In this document: positions 10,453 through 21,850 of the stretch, one piece after another
Layout of the letters: the number at the start of each line of letters is the position of its first letter
Position numbering within the stretch: position 1 is the first letter of the stretch
Source of the DNA: Pisolithus tinctorius
Lineage: Eukaryota > Basidiomycota > Agaricomycetes > Boletales > Pisolithaceae
NCBI GenBank assembly: GCA_024663395.1
Contig: JANFAH010000021.1
Coordinates: 806,001 to 870,000, forward strand
Reading direction: 5' to 3'
Length of the DNA stretch: 64,000 nucleotides
Notes under the pieces: model-generated
What the model saw: the letters and a program-made list of their open reading frames with translations, nothing else
What the model was told of the DNA's origin: nothing
Database searches by the model: none
Translations under genes and position numbers: made by a program

Positions 10453-12728
10453 ATGTCCACCATCGACGAGTTCCCCCCGCAGCCAATCTCCTCCCTCACT
10501 GCAGAGCTTGTGGGGAGTCTCAAGGAGCGCACGCAGGAAGTGCTCTCTTACCTCGTCAAGACCAACTCTATTTCAACATACTTTAACGACGCGGACTCTC
10601 TTTCCGACTTCCGGACCGTACTCGGTCTGACGACCCAAGGACAGCTGGACAGTGACCTATTGTCTAAACCCGATGAGCTGTTGGGGGCCTACCACGACAA
10701 TGTCTCGCTGACCGAGTACAGCGATTATCAGCCCTTTATTTCCCGCTTCTTCGAAGAGCCATGCAAGGCATCCGCTGTCGAGAATCTCATGGCTCCCGGG
10801 ATGCCCTTTTTTATTGTTCACTCCACTGGCACATCCGGCGCAATACCCAAGAGCTATCCCAAGTATCGTCACCCAGAGCACATGTCTACATCCACATCAC
10901 ACGTGATGAAGGCATCTAACCCTGTAAGCAAGAATGGGGGGAAGAACTGCATAGTGTATTCTCTCGTTAGCCGCCAAGTGGTTACTGCGTTGAACGTTGA
11001 TGGCGAAGTTGACCGGTGCATGCCTGTCTGCATTATGTCTACGGGAACCGTCCGTATGTTTAATGATATGGTAAATGTGCTCCATCATGAGTCTCGAGCT
11101 TTGAAATGAACGTTTCGTCAGGTTGTCGACAGGGACCCCTTTTACCAAACGCTAAAGCGTGGGTTACATCCTTCCGTCTCAGTATGTTGACTGACCCGTC
11201 TTGCAGTCCCAAATAATTCTTCACCGCTAGCAGTCTCGTACATTCCTGATTACAGGTCAATGTTGTTTGTGCATGCGCTGTTTGCCGTGCAGGAGCGCCA
11301 ACTTGAGTTGATTAACGCCATGTTCACAACTGTACTTCGCGACTTCTGCCACACTATCGGAAATAACTGGAACACCATCCTCGATTGCATCGAGACAGGC
11401 AAAATCCCGGATTTGGAGGGCATTGATCATGTAAGGGAAAGCCTTGAGGTGGGTGAAGATTTTTATTTTTATGTATTGCTATCCCGCGCGAAACCGTTGC
11501 TCAATATACGACTGTCATACAGCGCTACTTTAAAGCTGACCCGAAACGGACCGCCGAGCTACGGGCTATCGAGACAAATGCACCAGGATGGTTCACCAAG
11601 GTCTGGCCTGGTTTGCACACCGCCTTCGCTATCTCGAGCGGGCCGTTCGTCATGCCTGTCCCCGAGGTCAGCCATGGACCTATGAGTTGATTTACTTGGG
11701 TATTGATTTAAAAAAATTCACGCAGATTCGGAAATACATTGGACCAGACATTTCATTGAACACTCTTGGAATTACCTGCAGTGAAGCCTTTCTGGCTCTT
11801 CCGTATGATCAACGAGACCCGAGTCTGTACAAGGTAGTGGGGTCTGATGAGATCATTGAATTTTTGCCCGAGGACGCTCCCGAAGAGTCGCGAAATGTGA
11901 TCCAAACAGTACGCGTCGAGTCCTCTTTGCACGAATAGAAGCTGACTGTCATCGTTACTATAGTGGAAGGTCGAAGTTGGGAAGAGATACGAAGTCATTC
12001 TAACGACTAGAGATGGTTTGTGGCGGTTCCGTCTGAACGATATTGTGGAGGTTGTTGGTTTTGACCCTCGCGACGGACAACCCATCATTCACTATGTCCA
12101 GGTACGCGTGGATTCACCTTCTTGACAGTCCTTTCGCTCACTCAAATTTCCTAGCGTCGAGAGTAGGCTCATAGCACTTTTATACTAGCGATGGTTGTGC
12201 TGACACCTTTCTTCACCCAGCGGTGGCTTGCGGATTGCTAATGAAATAACCACCGAGGATCAACTTCGTCAGGTAGTGCTGTCTGCATCCGAGTTACTGG
12301 GGAATGTCTCCGAGTTTTGTGCCGCTGCGGATTATCGAAAGACTCTTCCGCGGTATGCTTTCTTTGCCGAATTGCAGGGCGATATTCGTGAGTGTCTCGT
12401 CCTACGCGTCTGATTCTAGATGTTCCTGACAAAGCGTCCGAAAAAAGCCACTTCTGCATCGAGTGCAGTTGCCCAAATCCAAGCCGCCCTTTTCGAGCAG
12501 AACGACAACTACCGCACAGAAACTCTCGCTGGTAAAATTGGCACTCCTGTGATCCGTGTGGTGCGACAAGGCACATTTGGCGAATACAGAGAATGGAAGG
12601 TTCGCAAGGACAATATTGCTGCAGGACAGATCAAAGTGCCAACTGTGGTATTTAATCACGAAGTATTGGAGTTCTTGGAGGAGAGGGTGATCGAAGAATT
12701 CTCAGTACTTACTACTGCAACATCTTGA
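10453..12728 (+). CDS. GH3-family acyl-acid amido synthetase (GH3 auxin-respon. promoter-like)
   Basis: Member of the ANL adenylating superfamily. GH3 enzymes adenylate a small carboxylic acid and join it to an amine, usually an amino acid. In fungi the substrate is unknown. Exons: 10453-11070, 11122-11158, 11207-11448, 11523-11666, 11726-11908, 11964-12101, 12155-12162 (8 nt), 12221-12387 and 12469-12728, giving 598 aa, typical of the family. STGTSGAIPKSYPK is the ATP-binding loop. YIPDYRSMLFVHALFA, WPGLHTAFAISSGPF, GLWRFRLNDIVEVVGF and the C-terminal IRVVRQGTFGEYREWK follow GH3 order. The last junction is uncertain: an 81-nt intron (12388-12468) keeps frame, but a 32-nt gap ending at 12,419 plus a one-base A-run shift near 12,438-12,446 would also read plausibly. 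No ascomycete-style fusion is present. Confidence 0.85.
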
Positions 12729-13257
12729 GCCTCATTAGTGCAATGGACTTGGAACACCTAGGTAGCAACTTATTCCTTATATCACAATCGTCTCAGTTAT
12801 CTTGAAGATCTCTCTTCCTTCGGAGTGGGAAATAGCCAAGCTGTAAAATCTTTGTGTGAATGGGTAAGGCAGAGGTGGATACTTCGGGAAGCTTCAGGTT
12901 GACCTTGTTCTCCATGCAAGTCACTTCCTCAGTAGGAACGCTCTGTCGGATGTATTTTGTCCCCGGCGAGGAATTCGGCACTGTCTAGGAGCCGGTATGA
13001 AGTTAAGTAGGAAACAGCGAGTCCATCTATGCGGTATCACATGTCCAGTCTACCAGAGGCACGACATGATGTTCAGTGATGTGATGATCCTCCACCATCC
13101 TTCTCTGCTTCACTAATAAAGTGCTTGATACTGTCGAACCTACCCCATTAGAAAACCCACACTCTAGTCACCAATGAGAGGTGCATAATGCAAAAAGACT
13201 TACAATTCTTCTTCCTCTCTAAATCAGTTGATTTTAAGCACACTGCATGGCAGCACC
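12729..13257. other. 3' flank of GH3 and transition into the transposon block
   Basis: No gene is recognised. CpG dinucleotides are common up to about 13.0 kb and then become rare, so this stretch contains the border between host-gene DNA and the CpG-poor repeat domain. Confidence 0.4.
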
Positions 13258-13445
13258 TGTCAAGAATGTGTCCCAGAGTTTCAGTAGCCTCTTGGAGTTT
13301 TGCCCAGAGGGCTTGGAATTTCTCCCCAACCCTTGGAATTAAATTCCAATGTCACTATGCTTACTAATTACAGTACTATAAATTTTCTGCACTGTTCTTT
13401 TCCACCTCAGTGACTACTTTGTACACTGAGATACTCATAACTTCA
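13258..13445 (+). repeat. probable 5' LTR of the copia element
   Basis: This 188-bp segment starts TGTCAAG, ends CTTCA three bases before the primer binding site, and contains an ACTATAAATT promoter-like box. With no 3' LTR to compare, the left boundary is a guess; an alternative TG start lies near 13,134. Confidence 0.35.
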
Positions 13446-13448
13446 TTA

Positions 13449-13463
13449 GGTTATGAGCCCTGC
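13449..13463 (+). other. primer binding site matching half initiator tRNA-Met
   Basis: GGTTATGAGCCCTGC is complementary to the anticodon stem-loop of a yeast-type initiator tRNA-Met (CAGGGCTCATAACC). Internal half-tRNA priming by initiator tRNA is the known mode of Drosophila copia and some fungal copia elements. The site lies just downstream of the presumed LTR and 50 bp before the gag ATG. Confidence 0.6.
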
Positions 13464-13512
13464 TCTCATGCTCTAATTCTGAAAGAGTTATTACACAGCA
13501 ACACTACCCACT

Positions 13513-16500
13513 ATGGTGAAAGATGATCATTCCCTACAAGTCCCAACCTTAAATGCAGATGGAAGCAACTGGTGATACTACAAGGCTTGGGTTGAAGGGG
13601 CCACCAGTTTGAAAAGGCTGATTGGACACCTGACCAGCTTGGATGTGAAACCAGAGGACCCTTCAGCAGGGAAAGACTCCTCCTGGAAGCCCACAGCCAT
13701 GGAGCAAAAACTTGTCAGTGAATATCCAGAAAAACTTCAGCAATGGGCAAAGGACAATGGATATGTCAAGCAAGTGATTGCTGTGTCACTCCTGGAATCC
13801 CTATTCTTTTGAGTTCTGAAGGAAGAGACTGCAAAGAGTGTGTGGGGTGCCCTCACTGACCTTTTCCAAAACCACTCTCATGTTGTTGCAATTGATCTTC
13901 AGAGAAAACTCCAAGAATCCCACTGTGCAGAAAAAGGTGATGTCCATGCTCACTTTGACAAGATGTGTGCACTGCGTGAACAACTTGCTGCACCTGGACA
14001 GTCTATCACAGATGACAACTTCACAGCTATCATCCTCAGTTCACTTCCTGCTTCATACAACTCCAACCTTGCTGCTATGACATCTTCAGCCCTGGTCATG
14101 CAAAAGGACCTATCTCCAGACTTTATAATCAAAGTAATTTCTGATGAATATGATAGGCACCAAATGCAGATGAAGAGAGGCAACTCTGGAAACTCTGGAA
14201 ATTCTGAAGACACAGCTTACTTGGTGAAGGACAGAAAGAAGTCTACTTGTGAAAATTGCAGAAAGAAAGGTCATGGCAGAGACCAATGCTGGGAAGAGGG
14301 TGGCAGAAATGCTGGGCAAGTGCCCAAGTGGTTCCAGAACAAGGGCAAAGGGAAAAAGAAGGAGAAAGGCTCTGGAAAAGCAGCCACTGTGGCCAGCACA
14401 TCAGCCAGCTTGAGTGCACAGACCAGCACTGACTCTGAACCCAATGGAGTTTGGCTAGTACACCTGCAGGATGATGATTGGCTAATGGAAATTGTGGAGG
14501 AAGAAATTCTGAACCCCCAGGATATTGTTATTGATGAAGAAGACACACAGACAAACACCTTTGATCATGCCCTACTCACAGGCAAAAGCCTAAATTCCAC
14601 AGAGGAGACCATCCTGTTCAACTCAGGTGCTTCAAGTCATATGTCCTCCTACCACAGCAAATTCCTTGACTACAAGCCAATCATTCCCAAACCTATTACT
14701 GCTGCTGACAACCACACCTTCCATGCCATTGGAAAAGGTGACCTTGCAATCTCACTCCCAAATGGCACTGCACAAACCCACATTCAACTCAAGGACATGC
14801 TCTATGCTCCCAAGATGGGAATTACACTTGTTTCTGTTAGCAAACTTGATGTTGCTGGGTATGTGGCATCATTCCAAGACAAGCATTGTCAAATTTTCAA
14901 CACTTGGAAAAAGCAAGTAGCTGAAGTTCCAATGCAGAAAGGCCTCTACTGCCTCAAATGAGCTCATCATGCCTTTGCAGGCCTAGCTAAGGCCACGGAA
15001 TCCTTAACCATGGAAGAGATTCACATCAGGCTTGGTCACATTGCTCCCAAAGCCATCTGGTGCATGCTCAAGGATGGCATGATCACCAGAATTAAGCTGG
15101 ATGAAGCACATTCCACCATGGGCACATGCAATTCATGCAAATACACCAAAGCAACTTGGAAGCCCATTGGGAAGGAGCACAACCCACCCCACTGTGAACA
15201 CCTTGGTGATGAGGTCCACACAGACCTTTGGGGACCTTCTCCAGTCCAAACCCCAGGCCACAGTCAATACTATGTCTCATTCACAGACAACCACACTCAT
15301 TACACCACCCTATTTTTGCAGAAAATGAAGGCTGAAACCTTCAAATCCTTCAAGGCCTATGAAGCATGGCTGAACACACAGTTCAACACTGAAGTTAAGT
15401 GACTTCACTCAGACTGAGGGGGAGAATACCTTAGTGCAGAATTTTTGGAGTATCTGAAATCCAAAGGCACAGAATGACACATAACTGTCCATGATACCTC
15501 CAAACACAATGGAGTTGCAGAATGACTCAACAGAACACTTGTTGAGTGTGTACATGCGATGATTCATGCCAGCAACCTACCCAGGAACCTCTGGGGGGAG
15601 GCCATTATGCACACCACTTGGCTCAAAAACTGCTTGTCAACTCACCATCTAGGTACCAAGACTCCCTATGAAATGCTCTACAACAGACCACCTGACCTCT
15701 CAAAAATCCCAGTCTGAGGATGTTGTGTTAAGGTCCATGATACCTCCAGCTCCAAGCTAGACATGTGAGCCTGAGATGGACACTGGGTAGGTTTTGATCC
15801 TGAGAGCAATGGCCACCACATCTACTGGCCTGACACATGAGCAATCAGAATTGAATGAAGTGTCATTTTTGAGTGCTGAGATGTGTCCATACCATGTGGT
15901 GTGCCACTTGAGGGGGAGCAGGAGAATTCCGAAGCCTCAGAATGAAATTCCGCAGCTTCACAGGGAAGTTCCAAGGCCCCACAGATAGTTGAGCGACCCA
16001 CTGAAGCAACTTCAGAAATTCCGAGACCCATTTTGGACCCACTCAGAGAGAATTTTGAAACACCTCCACCTCCACCTCAACCTCACCATTCCACTCACCA
16101 GCACTTTGAATCAGACTATATGAGGTGCCTGCATGCAGGGAAAGGCACTCGTGATGGACACATTCCTCTTGACTTCATAAAAGAACTCTGAGAGAGTGAT
16201 AGCAACCCAAACAGCCTGAAATCCTGAGAAAATGCTACCTACATATTCAATGAAGAACTAGCTGCTGATGAAGATGACACTAACATTGTGTATGCTATAG
16301 TGGCAGGGATGGCTGAAGCCAAAGAGCTGGACCCATCAACAGTACATGAGGCAAAATCCCAAGCTGACTGGCTGAAGTGGCAAAATGCCATAAATGCAGA
16401 ATTACAGAGCCTAGAGGAAGCGCACACTGGGGATGTCATTGAGTGCCCCAAGGGTGCAAATGTTGTAGGATGCAAATGGGTTTTCAAGATCAAACACAAT

Positions 16501-17057
16501 GCTGCTGGAGAAATCAAGAAGTACAAGGCCTGCCTAGTTGCTAAGGGCTACTTTCAGATACAGGGCATCGACTACAATGAAACCTATGCTCCCATTGCAA
16601 GGCTTGCATCACTTCACACCATACTTGCAATTGCCACAGGCAATGACTGGGACATTGACATCTTCAACTTTCACTCAGCATTCCTAAATGGCAAACTTGG
16701 AGATGGTGAAGACATCTATATGGAGCTTCCTGAGGGCTATGCTGTAGGGCGGAATTTTTCCCATCCAGTTGGGAAGTTAAACATCACATTATATGGTTTG
16801 AAATGAGGTGTGCTTTGATGGTACCAGAAGCTATGTGCCACTCTTGCAGATCTTGGGCTCACCAGGGCACATGCAGACTGGGGAGTATTTGATGGTCACA
16901 TAGGATTGGAAATCCTCATCCTTGCCAGTCACATCAATGATTGCACTGTAACAGGCAGTTCCCCATCGTTAATTCACTCATTTAAACAGGAGATCAGCAC
17001 TTGTTTTAAAATCTCCAACCTAGGGCCCATCAGTTGGCTACTCAGAATGAAGGTGAC
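13513..17057 (+). pseudogene. copia gag-pol polyprotein, one frame with 18 TGA stops
   Basis: A single reading frame runs from the ATG to the truncation point without any indel. Gag ends with a zinc knuckle, CENCRKKGHGRDQC (14,248-14,289). The protease box reads FNSGASSHM, with Asn for the catalytic Asp. Integrase shows the HHCC finger (about 15,022-15,140), DLWGP, the GGEYL box and HNGVAE. Reverse transcriptase includes WVFKIKHNAAG and ETYAPIAR, and the catalytic box reads HIND. In-frame TGA codons occur at 13573, 13810, 14959, 15400, 15415, 15475, 15523, 15715, 15766, 15772, 15838, 15856, 15877, 15943, 16189, 16225, 16804 and 16816. There is no TAA or TAG. Several TGAs sit where copia proteins have Arg (after HNGVAE, and in the ARARxGxWVG box), as expected from CGA to TGA. 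Confidence 0.9.
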
Positions 17058-17591
17058 TGTCATAGTCATGCCCCAACCCTGGCTGGACTCAGTCTTGCAC
17101 TCACTCAGTCCAGCCTTGGCCTTGTCAATCCCTTACCCCCAAATAGTCTAGCATGGTAAACACTGCTTTGCAGTGTGTCACTTCGATTAAGCCCTGCCTG
17201 GTCTTGTCCCTGGTCCACCCTTTCCCAGTCTCCATTACCTTAGTCATATCTTACTAATATCTTACTAATACTTGTCTTACCAATCACCTTAGCAATCTTT
17301 GTGAGACCAGCACTACTGGTCTCCATACTATAGTTGTCTCTAGTATATAAACTCATAGATACTTGGCCTGTACTCTTCAGTCTGAAATCAACTAAGTTTA
17401 TCCTGTTGACCCTGCCTTGGCCTTGGACTTGGACTGAAACCCATGCAAGGGAATAGCACTGTAACCTCAGTCACTAAGTCCAATCAGTCCACCCCTCTGT
17501 ATCTTCAACTTTCCTCCTAATCCTGATCCCTTGGCCTCATGCCTGCTTTGGTCTCTGGTCCAGACTCAACCTGGACAACCTGAACTTGACA
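17058..17591 (+). repeat. LTR of gypsy family A (copy A1)
   Basis: The 534-bp segment starts TGTCATAG and ends TTGACA. It carries a TATATAAA box at 17,344 and is repeated in reverse orientation at 25,912-26,426 and as a diverged form at 58,247-58,829. It interrupts the copia reverse transcriptase. The downstream GTATTTCAGACTTGCCACTTG resembles the sequence following the family B LTR, so it may include the primer binding site. Confidence 0.85.
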
Positions 17592-18010
17592 GTATTTCAG
17601 ACTTGCCACTTGTGTGGGTCTAACATACCATGGCAACCAAGACTCATTTCCAACCTCCCTGTGGCTGCTCTGCCACCAACCCCAACTCTGCCTCAGCCAG
17701 TGGGGCTTGCTGTGAGACAGCACTAGCTGCATTGGGCACCACTAGGCACTCTTCAGATCCCATCAGTCCTTTCAGGGGCTTTTCAGCCCAGACATCCAAT
17801 ACTCCCACCCCACATCATCCCACTGCTCCCATCCCCAAGGATGACCCCAGTGTCATGACTGTGCATTTGTCCTAAATCCTTACTCCACACCCTCTTCCAC
17901 TGGTCATTCACTCACTCTGCACCAACTCCACCCAACTTCTGTCAGTTGCAAACCACCTCTGCTCCAACTGCTGTCAGACTTGTGTTGCTCTCCTAACAGA
18001 CCAAGCAGAT
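17592..18010 (+). pseudogene. gypsy A1 leader and gag N-terminus, truncated
   Basis: A frame from the ATG at 17,630 contains ISPFRGFSAQTSNTPTPHHP, nearly identical to the N-terminal part of the A2 gag (VSPFRGFSAHTSNTPTPHHP). It runs to a stop near 17,875, after which no gag homology is seen. The element is cut by the family B LTR at 18,011. Confidence 0.6.
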
Positions 18011-18580
18011 TGTTCTCTGAGGGGTCATGTGACTACCTTTGGACTTCTCCATGACAACACGCAGTCAGGTACTCCACAGCATGTGCACCACATGGTCTGG
18101 CACCTGGACTGTTTCCTTTTTTGGATGTTCTGTGTTACCCATTCATATGTCCTCTGTCTACCCTTCATTCATTGTCTAGGAAGTTTTACTGGAAAATTTA
18201 TGAGTCTCCATATGTCAGTTCTGATTCCAGTTACTGTACCTCCGTAGTAGTATAAAAGCATGTATCATACTCTGCCATTCCTCAGTATGAATATCAACTT
18301 AGTTCCTACTCCCTCTGTCTCCATCTTCCACCTGTCAGAGTTATCTCTGACTCTCCATCTGTACTCTTGCTCAGAAATACAAGGGCTGAGATTGTGCAAG
18401 GGGGTAACACACGAGCTAAACCTGATGCCCTCACTCTGCTCCACATTTGCCTTGGCAGACTTCATTCTGGCCACCACTCTGCCAGTCGGAGTTCCATTTC
18501 TTTGTGCTGGACTTGCTTCTGAACCCTGCTCTAGACCTTATATAGTGTCGGAGTTGGTCAGAGTAGGCCCAGACTTGACA
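18011..18580 (+). repeat. LTR of gypsy family B (copy B1)
   Basis: The segment starts TGTTCTCTGAGGGG and ends AGACTTGACA, with a TATAAAAGCATG box near 18,250. A second copy lies at 34,631-35,195. Its start is less certain than its end. Confidence 0.75.
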
Positions 18581-18641
18581 GTATATTCATACTTGCACTT
18601 GTACGATCTCCCTTTCTGTCTTCCTAAAAACTTACACCATT

Positions 18642-21600
18642 ATGAGAACTCGAGCTCAATCCCAGAGAGAGGTCACTGAGAACCTTGCTGCTGTGCTAGC
18701 CAATCTGCTGTGAGTCAAAGTGTGGAAAGCTGGTATAAACCAAACAAATCCAACACCAAAGACAAATATGAGTGAGTGGTGGTTTACCTCTGCAGAACCT
18801 GGAGGGCAGAGAAACCTAAAGTGGGGGAATTTCAATGGCAGGTGCTCCTAGTGCAAGTCATCGACAAGTTATGCAAGAGCAGATGAATGAGTGATGACTG
18901 GATGGGGGATGCTGAACAGAGTGAAGGTGTTCAGCTGAGAGGACTTCTTGGAATAATGGACTTCGATAACACATGCTCCTGGCGCAAGTTGTTGACGAGT
19001 TACACAGGAGTGAGGAATGACTAAGCAAAAGGTTGCTGACTAAGCATGGAGTGGACTGCAGATGATGAAGGATGGCAGATAGACTCTTTTGAATGAGCCT
19101 CAACTACCAAGTATATGAATGATGACAGATAGACCCCTTCATGGAGCCTCAACTGTTGACAATGAGTTATGCACTGAAAGAGCTGAACTGACTTCTGGAT
19201 TGCTTCTGATTGCTTGTGGGTAGCTAAGTACATGGGGGTTTATATACTGTGGGGGGAGCACAGCTTGTGACAAACAAGGCACAAACACTTGGTAAGTAAT
19301 GAGTAAGGACTGAGTAATCATGATGAGTAAGTGAGAAATGAAAAGTAAGCAAGCAAAGAGGATTGGTAAGTATTGGCAATAAACAAGTCAAGGACAGTCA
19401 AAATATCACAGAATGAGTCAAATGGAGTCAGAAACTGAGTAAGTGCACTAATATCACATTAGGGGGTGGTGATGCAAGTCAGATCTCAGTGGAGACATCT
19501 CTAGATCCAAAGATGGCATGACAGATGGACAGTGTTTCCAGATAGGGAAGTATTAATTCCAGAATTGAAGGGCATGAGTCAGGTGTCAAAGGGGGCTAGG
19601 GCATTGGGGGTCTGTGGGGCAATGGGAGCATAAGCAATCGTGTCTCCCACCCTTCCATCCTCTCAACAAAGTTAACAAAAACTTCATGGACAGGGCTCTG
19701 ATGGAGAAGGAGGAGAAGGGGGGATGTCTTCTGCTGGATCTTGCAGTAAGAAGGCAAGATGCATGTCATACTCGTCATGGATGTGATCAGGGAGGCTGGA
19801 GAACAGTAGATTATGCTGCAGCTGTCACAATGTGGGAAGAATGACAGACGAGACTGGAATAAAGATGGTGCAGGGAGCAGGGAGGAATGATCCATATGCT
19901 TCATCAACCGGGGAGACTGAAATGACCACATAAGACCTTTCTAGCTGAGTGACAGACCTGAGGTGACCAAAGAACGTCCTTCTGGAAGTCATACTGACAA
20001 GGAGAACATGCTGACCAAGCTGCATGGGATGAGATGGGGCTGACAACAACAGGATGAACCAGGGGGCTTCAGGACAGAAGCTGGTGGGAACACCTGGCAG
20101 ATATACATAGCCACTGTCTCTGGCAAATGAGACAAGCAAGATGATTGACGAAGAGGCAGCCATGATTGATGGACTTAGTGAAATGAGTGTCTGATGGATG
20201 GAGTGCTGTAGAAATGCGTAGAGTGCAAGGATCCTCTCCAAATTTGGAAGGAAGAATCGTGGGGCTGAGCACTTTAAGCGAGTGTGAGAACGGAGTTGAT
20301 ATCTTTGGAAATGGTGGAGATATGACGAAAACCAGAATGCCATACACAGGTGCTAAAAACCTTTAATGCATGCTTAACTTGCTTCCTCTTTTCTCTTTAG
20401 CACTGATGACTTGTTCTTGTGCGAAGGATGACTGTTAACATCCAGCAGTCTTTCTATGCATGAGGCCTTTAGTCTTCATCTGCATGGCATGGGCATTGTG
20501 CACAACTCGTTGATGAGTTAGGCAGAGTCAGCTGTAACCATGTCCACAACACCTTTGGTGTGTGACACCACGTCGACTCCCTTCCATTGTCAAACAGTTC
20601 CAATCATTCTCTGCTCAATGTTGCTCTCATGCTGAAGGCAAAAGCACTTCTCAAGCTGGTCACTCTGACCTCCACCCAACAACCTTCCATACTCTGTCTC
20701 CTCATAATTGAGATGATGGACCCAACCCTGACCCTGATTATCCTGATGGTGATCCCAATGGCAGGGGCAGTGGTAATGGGGATGTCCCCGAAGACCCAGC
20801 TGAGCTGCCAGAGGATCCCCTTGTAGCTCTTGCTAGAGCTGTCCATGCACTTGCATGGTCTAGTTCATGCACTGGGGACTCTGCTCTGAAAACCAAAGTC
20901 TGCAAGCCTGACACCTTCAACAGCTCCAACCCTAAGAAACTCTGCGAGTTCCTCATTCAATGCAAGCTCAACTTCCAAGACTGCCCTCATGCATTCTGCT
21001 CTGACAGAGCAAAGGTTACCTTTGCTCAGTCTTATCTTAAGGGTATGGCCCTGGCTTGGTTTGTGCCAGACCTACTAAATCCTGACAACTATGACCACCC
21101 ACTCTGGATGGATGACTTCCATGAGTTCTTACAAGAACTCACAACTAATTTTGGTCTGCATGATGCCATAGCAGATGCTGTCCAACAACTTGAGAACCTC
21201 ACCATGAAGGATGGTTCTCGAATTACCAAATACATCATGGAGTTCAATCACTGGGCTTCACAGGTCAAGGGCTATGGTGTTGGTGCACTCTGCCACCGCT
21301 TTTATAGTGGACTTCCAGACTGCATCAAGGACAAGATCACTTGTGTCAGAAAACCTTCTACCCTCGTGCAACTCCACAAACTCACTCAGACTATTGATGC
21401 ACACTACTGGGAGTGTAAAGCAGAAATCTCGTGCACCACCAAGTCTGCCTCTGACAAGTTGCAGTCTTCCCACTCTGACAATAAAACTAAATCATCATCC
21501 TCCACCTCCACTCCTAAGTCTGACACCAAGGGCAAGGGCAAGCAGAAAGATCTGCCCAAGTCTGATATTGCCCATCTTCTGGGCAAGGATGGCAAACTCA

Positions 21601-21773
21601 CCTCCACTGAATGTCAGTGCAGGATGAAGAACAACCTCTGCCTCTTCTGTGGTGAGGCTGGCCACTCCACCAAGGACTGTCCCAAGTCCACCTCTCATGC
21701 AGCCAAAGCCTGTGCAGCTATGGCTGGAACTCCGCCTACTCCACCCACAGAGAAGGCAGAACCAAAAAATTAG
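18642..21773 (+). pseudogene. gypsy B gag, interrupted by element C1
   Basis: Gag starts MRTRAQSQREVTENLAAVLANL, is interrupted at 18,709-20,567, and resumes in frame after the insertion. It reads through a TGA (near 20,710) into a capsid-like region with FAQSYLKGMALAW and HPLWMDDFHEFLQEL. The C-terminus has a Ser/Lys-rich linker and a zinc knuckle, CLFCGEAGHSTKDC, then a UAG at 21,771 preceded by a slippery run. The in-frame resumption supports C1 being a late insertion. Confidence 0.82.
18709..20567 (-). mobile_element. element C, copy C1 (TG...CA, 1.86 kb)
   Basis: On the minus strand it starts TGTCACACACC and ends GACTCACA. Flanking 4-mers are CTGC (left) and CCAC (right), both one CpG transition from CCGC, the inferred target duplication. 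The element carries a TATATAAACCCCC promoter-like box and three copies of a dyad close to AACTCGTCGACGAGTT. Its short open frames are not conserved as a single intact protein. It could be a long solo LTR or a small non-autonomous LTR element. Confidence 0.75.
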
Positions 21774-21808
21774 TCTGCTCCTCCAGGGAGCTTGCACAGC
21801 CTGGAGGA
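21764..21808 (+). promoter_or_regulatory. candidate -1 ribosomal frameshift signal, gypsy B gag/pol
   Basis: A AAA AAT (21,764-21,770) directly precedes the gag TAG. Eight bases later TCCTCCAGG (21,779-21,787) can pair perfectly with CCTGGAGGA (21,800-21,808) around a 12-nt loop. The -1 frame leads into the protease frame, with one TGA at the DI-LN junction near 21,840. This is the standard layout of a -1 programmed frameshift. Confidence 0.6.
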
Positions 21809-21850
21809 AGTGTTGATCCCAACTGTGCGCAACCAGACATCTGACTCAAC

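Larger units (their letters stand above)
13258..17057 (+). mobile_element. Ty1/copia LTR retrotransposon, decayed, 3' truncated
   Basis: Domain order gag, protease, integrase, reverse transcriptase identifies Ty1/copia rather than Ty3/gypsy. A probable 5' LTR and a primer binding site precede one long frame from 13,513. The 3' end, including the RNase H region and the 3' LTR, is missing: a gypsy family A LTR begins at 17,058 inside the reverse-transcriptase region. Between 13,561 and 13,980 I count a single CpG (13,975-13,976), in contrast to the neighbouring host genes. Confidence 0.88.

Noticed and set aside
12793..12981. 62-codon minus-strand frame after GH3
   Set aside because: Short, no domain, no promoter context.
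13513..17057. A variant genetic code reading TGA as an amino acid
   Set aside because: Host genes here use TGA as a normal terminator (P450, GH3), and the TGAs fit Arg sites and CpG decay.
19825..20343. 172-codon frame in element C1 and its counterparts in C2 and C3
   Set aside because: Partly open in each copy but with different ends and stops, and no recognisable family; treated as decayed or non-coding.
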